A stretch of 64,000 bases of DNA from JANQPA01 sp964548175 (GTDB lineage Bacteria > Bacteroidota > Bacteroidia > Chitinophagales > Saprospiraceae): the NCBI GenBank assembly GCA_964548175.1, contig CAZJQS010000003.1:1-64000 (forward strand), in the 5' to 3' direction. Positions 26,841 to 35,977 of the stretch are shown here, in pieces. Made by a program: the position numbers and the translations under genes. Positions within the stretch are counted from its first letter, which is position 1, and each line of letters begins with the position of its first letter. The notes under the pieces were generated by a model. It worked only from the letters and a program-made list of their open reading frames with translations, did not search any database and was not told the DNA's origin.

Positions 26841-27629
26841 TTAAGCTCCCGTTAAACTTCCCTTAAATTCGAAGGCCTGCTGATCTTTCAGGTAAGGGAG
26901 TTTATGGCGGAAGGACTGTTGTGCTTCATAATCCAGAGAAATGGTGCCAAGCTGTTCGACGCCGGTAACGTGATAGCGTACGGTCCCATTGAAGTCGACG
27001 ACCATGGAATCGCCGGAAAAGGCGTAGTCATTTTCATCTTTACCAATCCGGTTGACGCCGATGGTATAAGCCTGGTTTTCGATGGCTCTGGCCTGAAGTA
27101 AAGTTTTCCAGGCTTCGATCCGGGCTACGGGCCAGCTGGCGACGTAGATGAGCAGGTCGTAATTGCAGGTATTGCGGCTCCACTCAGGGAAGCGCAGGTC
27201 GTAGCAGATCATGGGGCAGATTTTCCACCCTTTGAGGGTAAATATCTCAATTTTTTCACCGGGGCTGTAGGATTTGTCTTCGCCTGCAAGGCAAAAGAGG
27301 TGGCGCTTATTATAATAACCAAGGAGGCCTTCGGGGCTCATCCAGATCAATCGATTATAGTAATGGCCGTCTGATTCCACGACGATGCTTCCGCAGAGGA
27401 CGGCATTTTTCTCATGAGCCTTTGCCTCCATCCACTCGATGGTAGCCGGAGCGTGGTGGGCTACTCTTTCCGGATGCATGGTGAAACCGGTGGAGAACAT
27501 TTCAGGAAGTACGATAAGATCTGCTTTTACGGAGGTAGAAGACAATAGTTCATCGAAATGTTCGAGATTGGCTGCGGGGTTTTCCCATGCCAGATCGGCC
27601 TGCACGGTTTGAACGACTAAGGGATTCAT
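26841..27629 (-). CDS. Nitrilase-superfamily amidase (omega-amidase/YafV-like)
   Basis: 262 residues with the full nitrilase triad: E43 in LPEMFSTGF, K108 in YNKRHLF, and C142 in MICYDLRFPEW. The wording of these motifs, especially LPEMF..GF and ICYDLRFPEW, matches the YafV/omega-amidase group that hydrolyses alpha-ketoglutaramate and related omega-amides, a metabolite-repair role. It is cytoplasmic, with no signal sequence. It is followed after 147 nt by the NlpC/P60 gene, and a hairpin at 27724 separates it from rplY. Confidence 0.88.
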   Translation of the reverse strand: MNPLVVQTVQADLAWENPAANLEHFDELLSSTSVKADLIVLPEMFSTGFTMHPERVAHHAPATIEWMEAKAHEKNAVLCGSIVVESDGHYYNRLIWMSPEGLLGYYNKRHLFCLAGEDKSYSPGEKIEIFTLKGWKICPMICYDLRFPEWSRNTCNYDLLIYVASWPVARIEAWKTLLQARAIENQAYTIGVNRIGKDENDYAFSGDSMVVDFNGTVRYHVTGVEQLGTISLDYEAQQSFRHKLPYLKDQQAFEFKGSLTGA

Positions 27630-27723
27630 ATATGCGACATTTTTTCACAAATATAAGGTAAAGATGCGGATGTGGCTAACTATTAAGAGGCAGCTAAGAG
27701 CGCGTATTTAGGGAAACATTACT

Positions 27724-27767
27724 AAAGCCTTTTTGCTTGCCCGGCAGCCGGGCGAGCAAGAAGGCTT
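27724..27767 (-). terminator. Terminator hairpin after rplY
   Basis: A long imperfect stem (AAAGCCTT, TGCT, GCCCGG, with complements) closes on a CAG loop, 40-85 nt beyond the rplY stop. The minus-strand T tract is short (TTTAG), so termination strength is uncertain. Confidence 0.6.
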
Positions 27768-27808
27768 TTCAGTTAGCCACTCGAGCAGGATTCAGCAGCG
27801 GTATGCTA

Positions 27809-28420
27809 TTATTCTCCAGCTGGAGAAGACTGAGAGGCGGCAGATTTTTCAGCTGCTGCGCTGGCGGAACGCATGGAACGAGGAATAACCACGGTAGCGA
27901 CGGGGATGCCTGGGGACTGCATGATTTCGATGCCCTCACCCGGCTTAATGTCGCGAATTCTGATGGATTGCCCCATTTCCAGTTTGGAAATATCGAGCTC
28001 CAGTTCGTTAACCATGTATTCAGGAGTCGTTTTAATTTTGATCCGGCGCACATTTTGCTGGAGCTTACCACCCAGTTTAACACCTGGTGAGGTGCCCACG
28101 AATTTCACCGGCACTTCCAGCTTAACCGGTCTGTTTTCGATGAGTCGCAGGAAATCGATATGTAAAATTTCATCGCTGACCGGATGAAATTGTATGTCCT
28201 TGACGATGCAGTCGTTGCTTTCTCCGTCTATTTCTACCTTAGCTACTTTGAAGGCAGGTGTATATACCAGTGATTTAACCTGACTGGGCGTAATGGTAAA
28301 GTGGACGACTTTATCCCCTCCGTATAGTACGCAAGGGACCATGCCCTCTTTTCTATAAGCTCTGGCTGATTTTTTTCCAAGATCGGCTCTGGCTTCTCCT
28401 TTTATTGTAACGAATTCCAT
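27809..28420 (-). CDS. rplY: 50S ribosomal protein L25/Ctc
   Basis: 203 residues from ATG at 28420 (MEFVTIKGEARADLGKKSAR), nine codons after an alternative in-frame start. The N-terminal L25 domain binds 5S rRNA (RAYRKEGMVPCVLYGG). The long C-terminal TL5/Ctc domain (VPVKFVGTSPGVKLGG, then LELDISKLEMGQSIRIRDI) marks the general-stress Ctc form rather than the short enterobacterial L25. The alanine/serine-rich tail is variable. It lies downstream of prs, a widely conserved neighbour pair, but has its own promoter box. Confidence 0.95.
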   Translation of the reverse strand: MEFVTIKGEARADLGKKSARAYRKEGMVPCVLYGGDKVVHFTITPSQVKSLVYTPAFKVAKVEIDGESNDCIVKDIQFHPVSDEILHIDFLRLIENRPVKLEVPVKFVGTSPGVKLGGKLQQNVRRIKIKTTPEYMVNELELDISKLEMGQSIRIRDIKPGEGIEIMQSPGIPVATVVIPRSMRSASAAAEKSAASQSSPAGE

Positions 28421-28465
28421 ATTGTTATACTTTAGTACAAAAAGCACTTATCATCTAACGGAGCG

Positions 28466-28473
28466 CAAAGTTA
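28466..28473 (-). promoter_or_regulatory. -7 box TAACTTTG for rplY
   Basis: On the minus strand TAACTTTG fits TAnnTTTG, 46 nt before the chosen rplY ATG and within the short prs-rplY gap. Confidence 0.6.
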
Positions 28474-28512
28474 ACGAAATTAGTTTGATGAAGCTATTTT
28501 TTCTCAAAAAAA

Positions 28513-29454
28513 TTATCCGCCTTCGATAAAGAGAGCTGAAATAGACCGGTGTTCATGTGTATTTCGGATAGCCCGGGCGAAAAGTTTGGCGGTGGACAGC
28601 GTTTTGATCTTAGGGGAGCTTTTTTTCAATGGAATGGTATCACAGACCAGGACTTCGTCCAGCTGGGAGTTTTCGATATTATCGTAGGCTTTTCCGGAGA
28701 GTACTGGGTGGGTGCAAAGGGCTCTGACGCTGCGCGCGCCCTGCTGGATGAGTACTTCGGCAGCGCGAGTGAGGGTTCCGGCGGTATCCACCAGGTCATC
28801 CACCAGGATCACATCAGCATCTTTAACATCGCCGATGACGGTCATTGTGGACACCACATTAGCTTTTTGCCTTTGTTTGTCACAGATTACCAGGCTTCGG
28901 CCGAAGTGTTTGGCGTATACTCTGGCTCTTTTCACTCCGCCCACATCAGGAGAAGCAAAGGTAACGTTAGACAGATCCTGTTCCTGCAGGTAAGGGATAT
29001 AAATGGCTTCACTTTTCAGGTGATCCACAGGAATGTCAAAAAAGCCCTGGATTTGTGGTGCGTGAAAGTCCAGGGTCATCACCCGGTCAGCTCCGGCAGC
29101 CTGAAGGAGGTTAGCGATCAGTTTTGCGGAGATGGGGACGCGGGGTTTGTCTTTCCGATCCTGGCGGGCATACCCGAAATAAGGTATGACGGCAGTGATG
29201 TACCCTGCAGAAGCACGGCGGGCGGCGTCGATCATCAGCAGCAGTTCCATCAGGTTTTCTGCCGGTGGATAGGTGGACTGAATGAAGAAGACGTATCCCC
29301 CCCTTACCGATTCGTTGATGACGGGTTGCATTTCGCCGTCACTAAAGCGGTTGACTTTTATATCCCCCAGATCATCTCCATAGAAATCGGCAATTTTTTC
29401 CGCCAGATAAGAAGAATTTGTTCCTGAAAAGAGTTTTACCTCAACCATTTGCAT
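28513..29454 (-). CDS. prs: Ribose-phosphate pyrophosphokinase
   Basis: 313 residues; an ATG two codons downstream (MVEVKLFSG) may be the true start. Recognisable parts are the ATP-site flag VIPYFGYARQDRK, the metal-binding DFHAPQIQGFFD, and the PRPP loop VLVDDLVDTAGTLT. The enzyme makes PRPP for purine, pyrimidine, histidine and NAD synthesis. Length and motifs are those of class I enzymes. It precedes rplY on the same strand with a 92-nt gap. Confidence 0.96.
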   Translation of the reverse strand: MQMVEVKLFSGTNSSYLAEKIADFYGDDLGDIKVNRFSDGEMQPVINESVRGGYVFFIQSTYPPAENLMELLLMIDAARRASAGYITAVIPYFGYARQDRKDKPRVPISAKLIANLLQAAGADRVMTLDFHAPQIQGFFDIPVDHLKSEAIYIPYLQEQDLSNVTFASPDVGGVKRARVYAKHFGRSLVICDKQRQKANVVSTMTVIGDVKDADVILVDDLVDTAGTLTRAAEVLIQQGARSVRALCTHPVLSGKAYDNIENSQLDEVLVCDTIPLKKSSPKIKTLSTAKLFARAIRNTHEHRSISALFIEGG

Positions 29455-29831
29455 GGGTCACCATAAGTTTTTCGATGATAGAATGAAAATGTAGCCTCCT
29501 AACGATTGCATTCCCAAAGGTAAAAAGATTTGCAAACCTTCCTTTGGAAAATAATTAAATTAAAACGGCAAACTGGTTTTTTTGGCGATAATAAACCTCC
29601 CTTAGTCGATACCTTTTAGAATTCAATCCACCAGTTCTTATTTTCGTTATGAGGCCTTAATTCTTAAACTGATTTTTTTAACCGAATGTGCTACAGGTGA
29701 GTCTTCAGTGTTGATTCCCGTTTCGGCTGGAGTTAAAAACTTAGTCCATTTTACCTGTTACATTAAAAAACAATTTATGCTATAATTTGATTATTACCCC
29801 AAAACGATGAACACGAATTATTTTTAGACCT
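29455..29831. other. Divergent intergenic region between prs and the NfeD-like gene
   Basis: 377 nt that hold the prs promoter box and, near 29784, a TATAATTTG sequence that may serve the NfeD-like gene. No gene, strong hairpin or repeat was seen. Confidence 0.5.
29515..29522 (-). promoter_or_regulatory. -7 box TACCTTTG for prs
   Basis: On the minus strand TACCTTTG matches TAnnTTTG, about 60 nt before the prs start. Confidence 0.6.
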
Positions 29832-30509
29832 ATGCTAATTCTATTGTTTGCAAATTGGTGGAAATCCCTGAGCATTGACCTGCACATATTTCTGAGCATA
29901 TCCATTGTTTTCTCAACGTTGCTGGTCATTTTATATATTATGAGCTATGTAAAAGTTGAGGAGGAGGCTGACAAGTACCAGGAGCCTACTGATGGAAAGA
30001 ACAAGCTGCTCAGCGCTAAATTCATTATCACCTTTTTTACGCTTTTCGGATGGGCTGGTGCATTATTGTCCTTCTTATGGGACAAGCTCTCTCTTACCTT
30101 CCTCTACAGTTTTATTCTTGGAATAGCCGCTACGTTACTGTTCCGTTGGTTAAGCAGCAGCTCTACCGCTTCACGTAACTTCAAAATGGAAAAGGCATTG
30201 ACAAGTACAGGAAAAGTACTGCGATCGATTCCGCCACACCGTAACGGCTTCGGAAAAGTTCATCTCAACATCAGAGAGGCCCCTTACGAGATCGAGGCCG
30301 TCACTGCCGGTCAGGAATTACCCCGCGGGGCTTCGGTTAGGGTTATTGATATTTTAGACGAAAAAATAGTGTTAGTAGAACCGGTTTTACCGGTTCCTGG
30401 AAAAAGAGCCCGGCGCCGGTTTGATCAAAAGGCAGTGAGACAAGCAGGCGGGCCGCCATTTGATGCGATGGGCAATGCTACTTCCCGGCCGCCTGAAGAG
30501 CCCTCTTAG
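29832..30509 (+). CDS. NfeD-like membrane protein
   Basis: 225 residues. The N-terminal half has membrane helices (IDLHIFLSISIVFSTLLVILYIM, FIITFFTLFGWAGALLSFLW, FLYSFILGIAATLLF), divided by a charged loop. The C-terminal half resembles an NfeD OB-fold (TGKVLRSIPPHRNGFGKVHL, then GASVRVIDILDEKIVLVEPV) and would face the cytoplasm. NfeD proteins associate with SPFH/flotillin proteins in membrane microdomains; no such partner is next door here. A proline/arginine-rich tail follows. It ends 33 nt from the stop of the convergent polyprenyl synthase gene. Confidence 0.72.
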   Translation: MLILLFANWWKSLSIDLHIFLSISIVFSTLLVILYIMSYVKVEEEADKYQEPTDGKNKLLSAKFIITFFTLFGWAGALLSFLWDKLSLTFLYSFILGIAATLLFRWLSSSSTASRNFKMEKALTSTGKVLRSIPPHRNGFGKVHLNIREAPYEIEAVTAGQELPRGASVRVIDILDEKIVLVEPVLPVPGKRARRRFDQKAVRQAGGPPFDAMGNATSRPPEEPS

Positions 30510-30541
30510 CAAAGGCCTTAGCCCCCCTTTTAAACGATATC

Positions 30542-31516
30542 CTACTTTTTTCTGTCCGTCACAAAAGTAACCAGGTCTTCCAGTGACTGGCGAGACTCTG
30601 ACAGGGGGAATTCATGCAAAATAGTGAAAGCTTCAGCTCTAAGACGGTACATAGCCTGTTCGGCATACTCCAGTCCACCGGACTGCCGTACGTATTCGAT
30701 CACTTCCCTGACGCGGTCAGGTTTGTCGTTGTGCCTTTTTACGATGTTAATGATCCTTCTTTTTTCCGGCCTCGAGGCCCTATCCAGGGCATAGATGAGG
30801 GGAAGCGTCATTTTCTTTTCTTTGATGTCGATCCCCAGAGGTTTTCCAACGTCATCGACGCCATAGTCAAAGAGGTCATCTCTGATCTGAAAAGCCAGCC
30901 CAATCTTTTCTCCAAAAAGGCGCATTTTCTCTATGACCTCCTCATCGTTAGTAGTGGAGGCGGCGCCCGCTCTGCAAGCGGAGGCAATCAAAGAAGCCGT
31001 TTTCTGACGAATTATGTCGTAGTAAATTTTCTCTTCTATGTCCAACCTCCTGGCCTTTTCGATCTGAAGCAGTTCTCCTTCGCTCATAGCCTGAACGGCG
31101 TCCGAAACGATTTCCAGCAGTCGGTATTGTTTACTCTGCAGAGCCAGCAACATTCCTTTTGAGAACAGGTAGTCCCCCACCAGAACGGCGATCTTGTTTT
31201 TCCATAGCGCATTGATCGAAAAAAAACCCCTCCGGGTACTGGCGTCATCTACTACATCATCGTGCACCAGAGTGGCGGTATGCAACAACTCGACCAATGA
31301 AGCTGCGATGAAAGTCGCTTCTTTTACCTCGCCGCAAAGTTTGGCCGCCAGGAAAACGAACATTGGCCTGACTTGCTTACCTTTTCTGCGAACAATATAA
31401 TAGGTGATCCGGTCCAGCAAAGGCACTGCACTGTTCATAGAGGTTCTGAAATGACTTTCAAACTTCTTCAGTTCTTCTTCTATCGGGCTTTTGATCGTAT
31501 TCAACGATTTCACCAT
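30542..31516 (-). CDS. Polyprenyl diphosphate synthase (trans type)
   Basis: 324 residues of the IspA/IspB family. The first aspartate-rich motif is LVHDDVVDDASTRRG and the second is QIRDDLFDY, with RRKGKQVRP binding the allylic diphosphate. Length and sequence suit a long-chain synthase that makes the side chain of menaquinone, consistent with the MenA gene at 48332. Chain length cannot be read directly. A TACCTTTG box lies 44 nt upstream. Confidence 0.92.
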   Translation of the reverse strand: MVKSLNTIKSPIEEELKKFESHFRTSMNSAVPLLDRITYYIVRRKGKQVRPMFVFLAAKLCGEVKEATFIAASLVELLHTATLVHDDVVDDASTRRGFFSINALWKNKIAVLVGDYLFSKGMLLALQSKQYRLLEIVSDAVQAMSEGELLQIEKARRLDIEEKIYYDIIRQKTASLIASACRAGAASTTNDEEVIEKMRLFGEKIGLAFQIRDDLFDYGVDDVGKPLGIDIKEKKMTLPLIYALDRASRPEKRRIINIVKRHNDKPDRVREVIEYVRQSGGLEYAEQAMYRLRAEAFTILHEFPLSESRQSLEDLVTFVTDRKK

Positions 31517-31559
31517 ACGGCTTATTTTTTACACCATTTTCAGTTTATCCAATATTAAT

Positions 31560-31567
31560 CAAAGGTA
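31560..31567 (-). promoter_or_regulatory. -7 box TACCTTTG for the polyprenyl synthase gene
   Basis: Same box as prs, on the minus strand, 44 nt before the ATG. The rest of the 31517-31853 interval shows no gene or strong structure. Confidence 0.6.
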
Positions 31568-31853
31568 CAAAACTTTACCTTCGTGCGTGATTGGAATAAA
31601 GTTTTGAATGATTTTCCCTGGCGGTGCGTCCTACAGCGCCGTTCGCCGGATTTCCACGCAGTGGTGTAAGGAAATAAACCTTTATTGTGGAAAATGTTTA
31701 TACGTTGCCTCTAATTATTTTTTTCCAAGGCGCCCGGTTGCTAATTATTGTTTTTAAGTGTACATTATTAGCAGCACCAGAAAGAACTGTTTATCAAAAC
31801 CGATTGTCCCGATGAAGGATTGATTTTCAGATGGCCCTAACTTATGATGTATT

Positions 31854-33377
31854 GTGAATAAACCAAAAAATAAGCTATTTCGCTTGATCAAAGCCATGAC
31901 ACCGGCAGAAAAGCGCTACTTTAAAATGCATTTTGCTTTTCAAAAAAATGCCGTAACCCTGATATACGACTTACTAAATGAATTAGAAACATACGACGAG
32001 GAAAAGCTAAAAGAGCTCCTTCCGGAAAAAGTGGCGGAGAAGCTGAAAGTCTACAAAATCAGGCTCTATGAACGCCTTCTCAAATCGCTAAGCAGTTACA
32101 ACGCCAAAAAAAATATTCTCAGCAAAATACGCATAGGACTCGAAGAGGTTGAATTGCTGATGAGCAAAAAGTTATATGATATCGCGGCCGACCATCTCAA
32201 AAAGATCAAAGAAATAAGCCAACAATACGAAGAATATTCCTACCTGGTGGAGATCGCCTACCTGGAATTCCGCTTGCTGAATATTTCTATGGATAAGATC
32301 GGGATCAGCCTGCATCCCGTTTTTAAAGAACTGGATGTTTATCTCCACAAGCTTAACCAACAGGTAAATATTTCCCAGATCGGCCATAAACTGATCGATT
32401 ATCAAAAAACCTTCTATCATAAAACATCCATCCCGGAAGAAGATCATCAATGGCTGCAAGGCATCCTAACAGAAGAATTGCCCGTACATGAAAAAGGAGG
32501 GCTGACTTTTCGCGCCAGCCTGTCACGCAATATCGTCCTGTCCGTCATCTATCAATTCCTGGGAAAACCCGCGCTCGAATTCGAAGCCAGGAAGAACAAC
32601 GTAGAACTCTTCCGGCAATTTCCTCAATTCAAGGAAAGCCTCACCTTTAACTACATCGCCGTCCTTCGAAATTATATGAACTTTTGCCTGAAAGAAGAGA
32701 AATATGAGGAAGTAAAACGGGTTGTGGAAGAGGCCAAAAAGTTTATCAGTGAAAAAACACCTCATGAAGTACCTCAACTGATCTATTTCTATTACTCCGA
32801 ACTACAAATGCTTTATCTGCAGGGCCAGTTTAAAACCATCACTATTGATTACGGCCCAATGATCGAAGCTTTCACAGAAAAGAACAACATCAAGGGAGAG
32901 CGGATTTCCGTCATCTCCTTCATATATGTCATCCTTTCGGAACTGTTTGAAAACAACCATTCTAAAGTCCAGTATTACCTCCGTGTCATCAACGAGGCCG
33001 ATGAAGAAATAAAAGCCTATTTCGAGGACTTTTTCACCCTGCTCGACCTGCTGTCTCACTATGAAGCTCATGACACCCATACCTTATTGCACCATATCCA
33101 GCGCATACGGCGCAAACGCGTTTTCGCCGAAGAACCGGTGGATTTCTTCGAAAGTATGATTAACTGGCTGGAAAAACTCCTTAAATACCCAGACCAAAAA
33201 GCCATCATCGCAAAAGAAATGAAAGAAGAGTGCCGGAAAAAATTTTCAGAAGACCTTACCATGGCCTCTTTCAAGCATTACCGTTTAGATTACTGGTGCG
33301 GTGCATTGACCAAAGGGACAAGCCTAAGAGAAGAAATGCTGGAACAACTCAACAAAAAAATGATATCCCATCAATAA
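31854..33377 (+). CDS. Large helical protein of unknown function (Bacteroidota family)
   Basis: 507 residues from a GTG start. The N-terminus (NKLFRLIKAMTPAEKRYFKM) is a pattern I associate with an unnamed, recurring Bacteroidota family. The whole sequence looks alpha-helical, with TPR-like helix pairs (YDIAADHLKKIKEISQQYEE, YEEVKRVVEEAKKFI), and carries no signal peptide or membrane helix. It is probably a cytoplasmic scaffold or repeat protein. No catalytic motif was seen. It has no close co-directional neighbour. Confidence 0.75.
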   Translation: MNKPKNKLFRLIKAMTPAEKRYFKMHFAFQKNAVTLIYDLLNELETYDEEKLKELLPEKVAEKLKVYKIRLYERLLKSLSSYNAKKNILSKIRIGLEEVELLMSKKLYDIAADHLKKIKEISQQYEEYSYLVEIAYLEFRLLNISMDKIGISLHPVFKELDVYLHKLNQQVNISQIGHKLIDYQKTFYHKTSIPEEDHQWLQGILTEELPVHEKGGLTFRASLSRNIVLSVIYQFLGKPALEFEARKNNVELFRQFPQFKESLTFNYIAVLRNYMNFCLKEEKYEEVKRVVEEAKKFISEKTPHEVPQLIYFYYSELQMLYLQGQFKTITIDYGPMIEAFTEKNNIKGERISVISFIYVILSELFENNHSKVQYYLRVINEADEEIKAYFEDFFTLLDLLSHYEAHDTHTLLHHIQRIRRKRVFAEEPVDFFESMINWLEKLLKYPDQKAIIAKEMKEECRKKFSEDLTMASFKHYRLDYWCGALTKGTSLREEMLEQLNKKMISHQ

Positions 33378-33380
33378 AAA

Positions 33381-33420
33381 GCCTCTCCCTACTGTAGGTA
33401 AGGAAAGGCCCTTGTTTTTG
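33381..33420 (+). terminator. Probable terminator after the helical protein gene
   Basis: A hairpin built on GCCT..TCC..CTAC with complements GTAG, GGA and AGGC is followed by TTGTTTTTG, just after the stop codon at 33377. The stem has mismatches. Confidence 0.55.
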
Positions 33421-33702
33421 TGTTCACTTGTAGAATCCGACCGGTTAGTACTTTTTTTCAAAAATAAATACTAACCATCAAATACAAATATGTAAATATG
33501 CCGGATTTAATACAAGCAAATCAATTTTAAAAGTTAACCAAAAGTAAACGGTCTAACTTGCTAAAAGTCGGGTGATTGGCTTATTTTAATAAAGCAATAA
33601 ACTTAAGATCATTGTAAATCAACTATTTATAAACAAAACAATGATCAGACTCCAAAAAAACTATAACATTTTAACAATTTACAACCGACAAAATAAGGCA
33701 AC

Positions 33703-33736
33703 GGAATCAGGCGCCGGCTTATTGGCGCCTGATTCC
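33703..33736 (-). terminator. 13-bp perfect hairpin after the BlaR1-like gene
   Basis: GGAATCAGGCGCC and GGCGCCTGATTCC pair perfectly around an 8-nt loop, starting 6 nt after the minus-strand stop. The following T content is weak. The remaining 33421-33702 stretch is AT-rich and gene-free. Confidence 0.7.
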
Positions 33737-33742
33737 ACCTGA

Positions 33743-35977
33743 TTAGTCTTGCACAATAACCTTATGATTAAACACCTGCTCCCCCTGGCTGATGCTGATC
33801 AGCAACATGCCGCCGGGCGCCTCGGTCAAATCCAGGTAATCGTCATACAAACCATTGAAGCTGTTCAGCTGTTCTCGCAAAATTTCTCTGCCGCCTGCGT
33901 CCACCACCCGAAGTACTGTGGGCTTTTGGGCCCCTTTAAACCGCAAATGCAATAATCCACGAGTGGGATTTGGCGTTGCGCTAAATTCTTGCAAAGATAA
34001 TGTTGAGCGAGACAATTGCTTTTCCAATGCCTGCTTTTTTGCCATCTCGGCTTCCCGGCTTCCAGCCGGAGCGACAGCTATTTCGGTATTGAAAGAAATA
34101 GGTATGGTAATCCATACGTTGACTTTCTTACCATTCTGCTTTGCGGGCGTAAAGGGCGGCATGCTCTGTATGATTTTCACAATTTCACGATCTATCTCCT
34201 CACTAATTGAACGGCGGATATTTACCTGACCGACATGCCCTGATTTGCTGATGATGAACTCTGCTACGCCGGTTTTCTTAATCTTTTCCTTGCTATTCAA
34301 CACCAGTGGGCGGAGGCGGGCGGCCACGTATTCTAATATTTTTTTGTTAGAGCAACCTTCATAGCCACCCTCTCCTATTCTGTCATCACAGCCTTCAAAG
34401 GCCGGCATTTTATCTACTTTTCTTAAGATCTCCCCTGTTTGGCTGTCTCCATTGTCGTTTTTTACTCTAAATTCCGTTTTATCATCAGGATCATCCTGCG
34501 ATTGGTAAATCTGCACTCTTGATCCGTCAGCCGGGTTAATTTTATCAAAAACCGGCTCGAGCAGTTCCTGTCGTCTTTCTTCTGATTTATCCTCTTCGTT
34601 GATGATGTTTTCATTAACTTCTTCTTCATTCAGGAAAAATAAGGGTTCCTTGCCTCCCGTAGCAGGCTGATCCACTTCGGAAGAGCTTTTCTGATCTTTT
34701 TTACTCCAATCTTTAGTGTATACTTCTATGACGCCATTTATACCCTTATCGCCGTATTTTCTGTAGGCTTCCTCTCCTTTCAGTACGTGGATATTATCAA
34801 TTTTGTCGGGTGACAGATCATTGACGACTGCTTTGGAGACTACCGCGCCGTCCAGCACCATTAAGGGCTGCGGCTTTATGGTGTCTGTCGGAGCGGTCCT
34901 TACTGGTTTGATCACCAGTTTTTTTGCCATTCTAGGCGCAAGTTCCGGAAGGCCGTGGAATTCTTCTTTAATAACCTTCTCAAGATCGGGCTTTCCTTCA
35001 GACAGGTATTCATCAGGCGCCGGTTGATTATCCACCGTTTCCTCCTCATTGATTATCAGCAATGCAGGCATTTCCCCTGTAAAAATAGGCAACTCATCCA
35101 GTTCGTAGGGTTCTTCGTAAGTATAGGCCATTACCAACAGCGCCGAAAGCGGAAGGACCAGCGCATATCGCAGCAAGCCCAGCCGGGAGGATCTCTTTTT
35201 CGTCATCATAATGATTCGCTTTTTAAGTTTAGAATGAAAAAAATGGTTTGCCAGCGCAATCTTTGGTCCGGACAAAGATTGCCTGATGAGTAAATGGCCA
35301 TATTCTTTTAATCGATATTCCTGTACAACGGCAGCGTCCGCCAGGTATTCGTGATTGTTCTTGAGGGCTCTACGGTAGAGATAAACCGGGGGGCTGCACC
35401 AGGCCAGGATGGCGATCATACCCATTATCAACACATCCAGCGTATGTCCCTGCCTGATGTGCGCCTCTTCATGCTTCAGGATATGTCTGGCGTCTGGATC
35501 GTCAAGAGAAAGCTGACGCCCCCAGAAAATCCAGAACAAAAATGAAAAAGGCTGATGTATTTTACGGGTCAGCACCAAGTAGTAAAACTCTTTTTTTAAT
35601 TGCTTCCCCTGAAGAAAGTGCCGGGCTATTTGCATCATACCCGTCAGGAACCTTAAGCCCATAATCCCCACTCCTATCCAATAAACTACCATCCACCAAT
35701 TGATGGAGTAGCCGACAGGCTGTGCAGCCTCTACCGGTCCCGGCTGATCCAGATAAAGCAGAAGCAGTTCTAATGGAATGGCTTCAGAAATGACCTGTTC
35801 AGGCGACGCCGGCGGGCCCCAAATGGGAGGAGCCAGCGGCAGTAACAGCGCTGCCACAAACGTCCCCAACAAGTACCAGCGGTTAAGTGCAAAAAAAGTG
35901 AGCTGACGGAGCACCAAATGGTACAGCCCATAAAACAAGGCCCAGCCTATGCTAACTTCTATCAGGTATCCGATCAT
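33743..35977 (-). CDS. BlaR1-like M56 metalloprotease with plug-like, TonB and type IX sorting domains
   Basis: 744 residues. The first about 265 residues are a polytopic M56/BlaR1-type peptidase: several helices, the zinc motif HEEAH (169-173), and a downstream glutamate in NNHEYLADAAV. A further helix (LGLLRYALVLPLSALLVMAYT) leads to the periplasm. There follow a plug-like module (LMVLDGAVVSKAVVNDL, then EEAYRKYGDKGINGVIEVYT) and a TonB C-terminal-like domain (FIISKSGHVGQVNIRRSIS). The end is a sorting-domain-like stretch (TPNPTRGLLHLRF, ending HKVIVQD). M56 partners of BlaI cleave or inactivate the repressor after sensing a signal. The start overlaps the blaI-like stop by 4 nt. Confidence 0.85.
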   Translation of the reverse strand: MIGYLIEVSIGWALFYGLYHLVLRQLTFFALNRWYLLGTFVAALLLPLAPPIWGPPASPEQVISEAIPLELLLLYLDQPGPVEAAQPVGYSINWWMVVYWIGVGIMGLRFLTGMMQIARHFLQGKQLKKEFYYLVLTRKIHQPFSFLFWIFWGRQLSLDDPDARHILKHEEAHIRQGHTLDVLIMGMIAILAWCSPPVYLYRRALKNNHEYLADAAVVQEYRLKEYGHLLIRQSLSGPKIALANHFFHSKLKKRIIMMTKKRSSRLGLLRYALVLPLSALLVMAYTYEEPYELDELPIFTGEMPALLIINEEETVDNQPAPDEYLSEGKPDLEKVIKEEFHGLPELAPRMAKKLVIKPVRTAPTDTIKPQPLMVLDGAVVSKAVVNDLSPDKIDNIHVLKGEEAYRKYGDKGINGVIEVYTKDWSKKDQKSSSEVDQPATGGKEPLFFLNEEEVNENIINEEDKSEERRQELLEPVFDKINPADGSRVQIYQSQDDPDDKTEFRVKNDNGDSQTGEILRKVDKMPAFEGCDDRIGEGGYEGCSNKKILEYVAARLRPLVLNSKEKIKKTGVAEFIISKSGHVGQVNIRRSISEEIDREIVKIIQSMPPFTPAKQNGKKVNVWITIPISFNTEIAVAPAGSREAEMAKKQALEKQLSRSTLSLQEFSATPNPTRGLLHLRFKGAQKPTVLRVVDAGGREILREQLNSFNGLYDDYLDLTEAPGGMLLISISQGEQVFNHKVIVQD

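Noticed and set aside
28549..29427. 292-codon open frame on the plus strand
   Set aside because: It lies wholly antisense to prs, whose motifs are unmistakable; no signal, domain or start context supports it.
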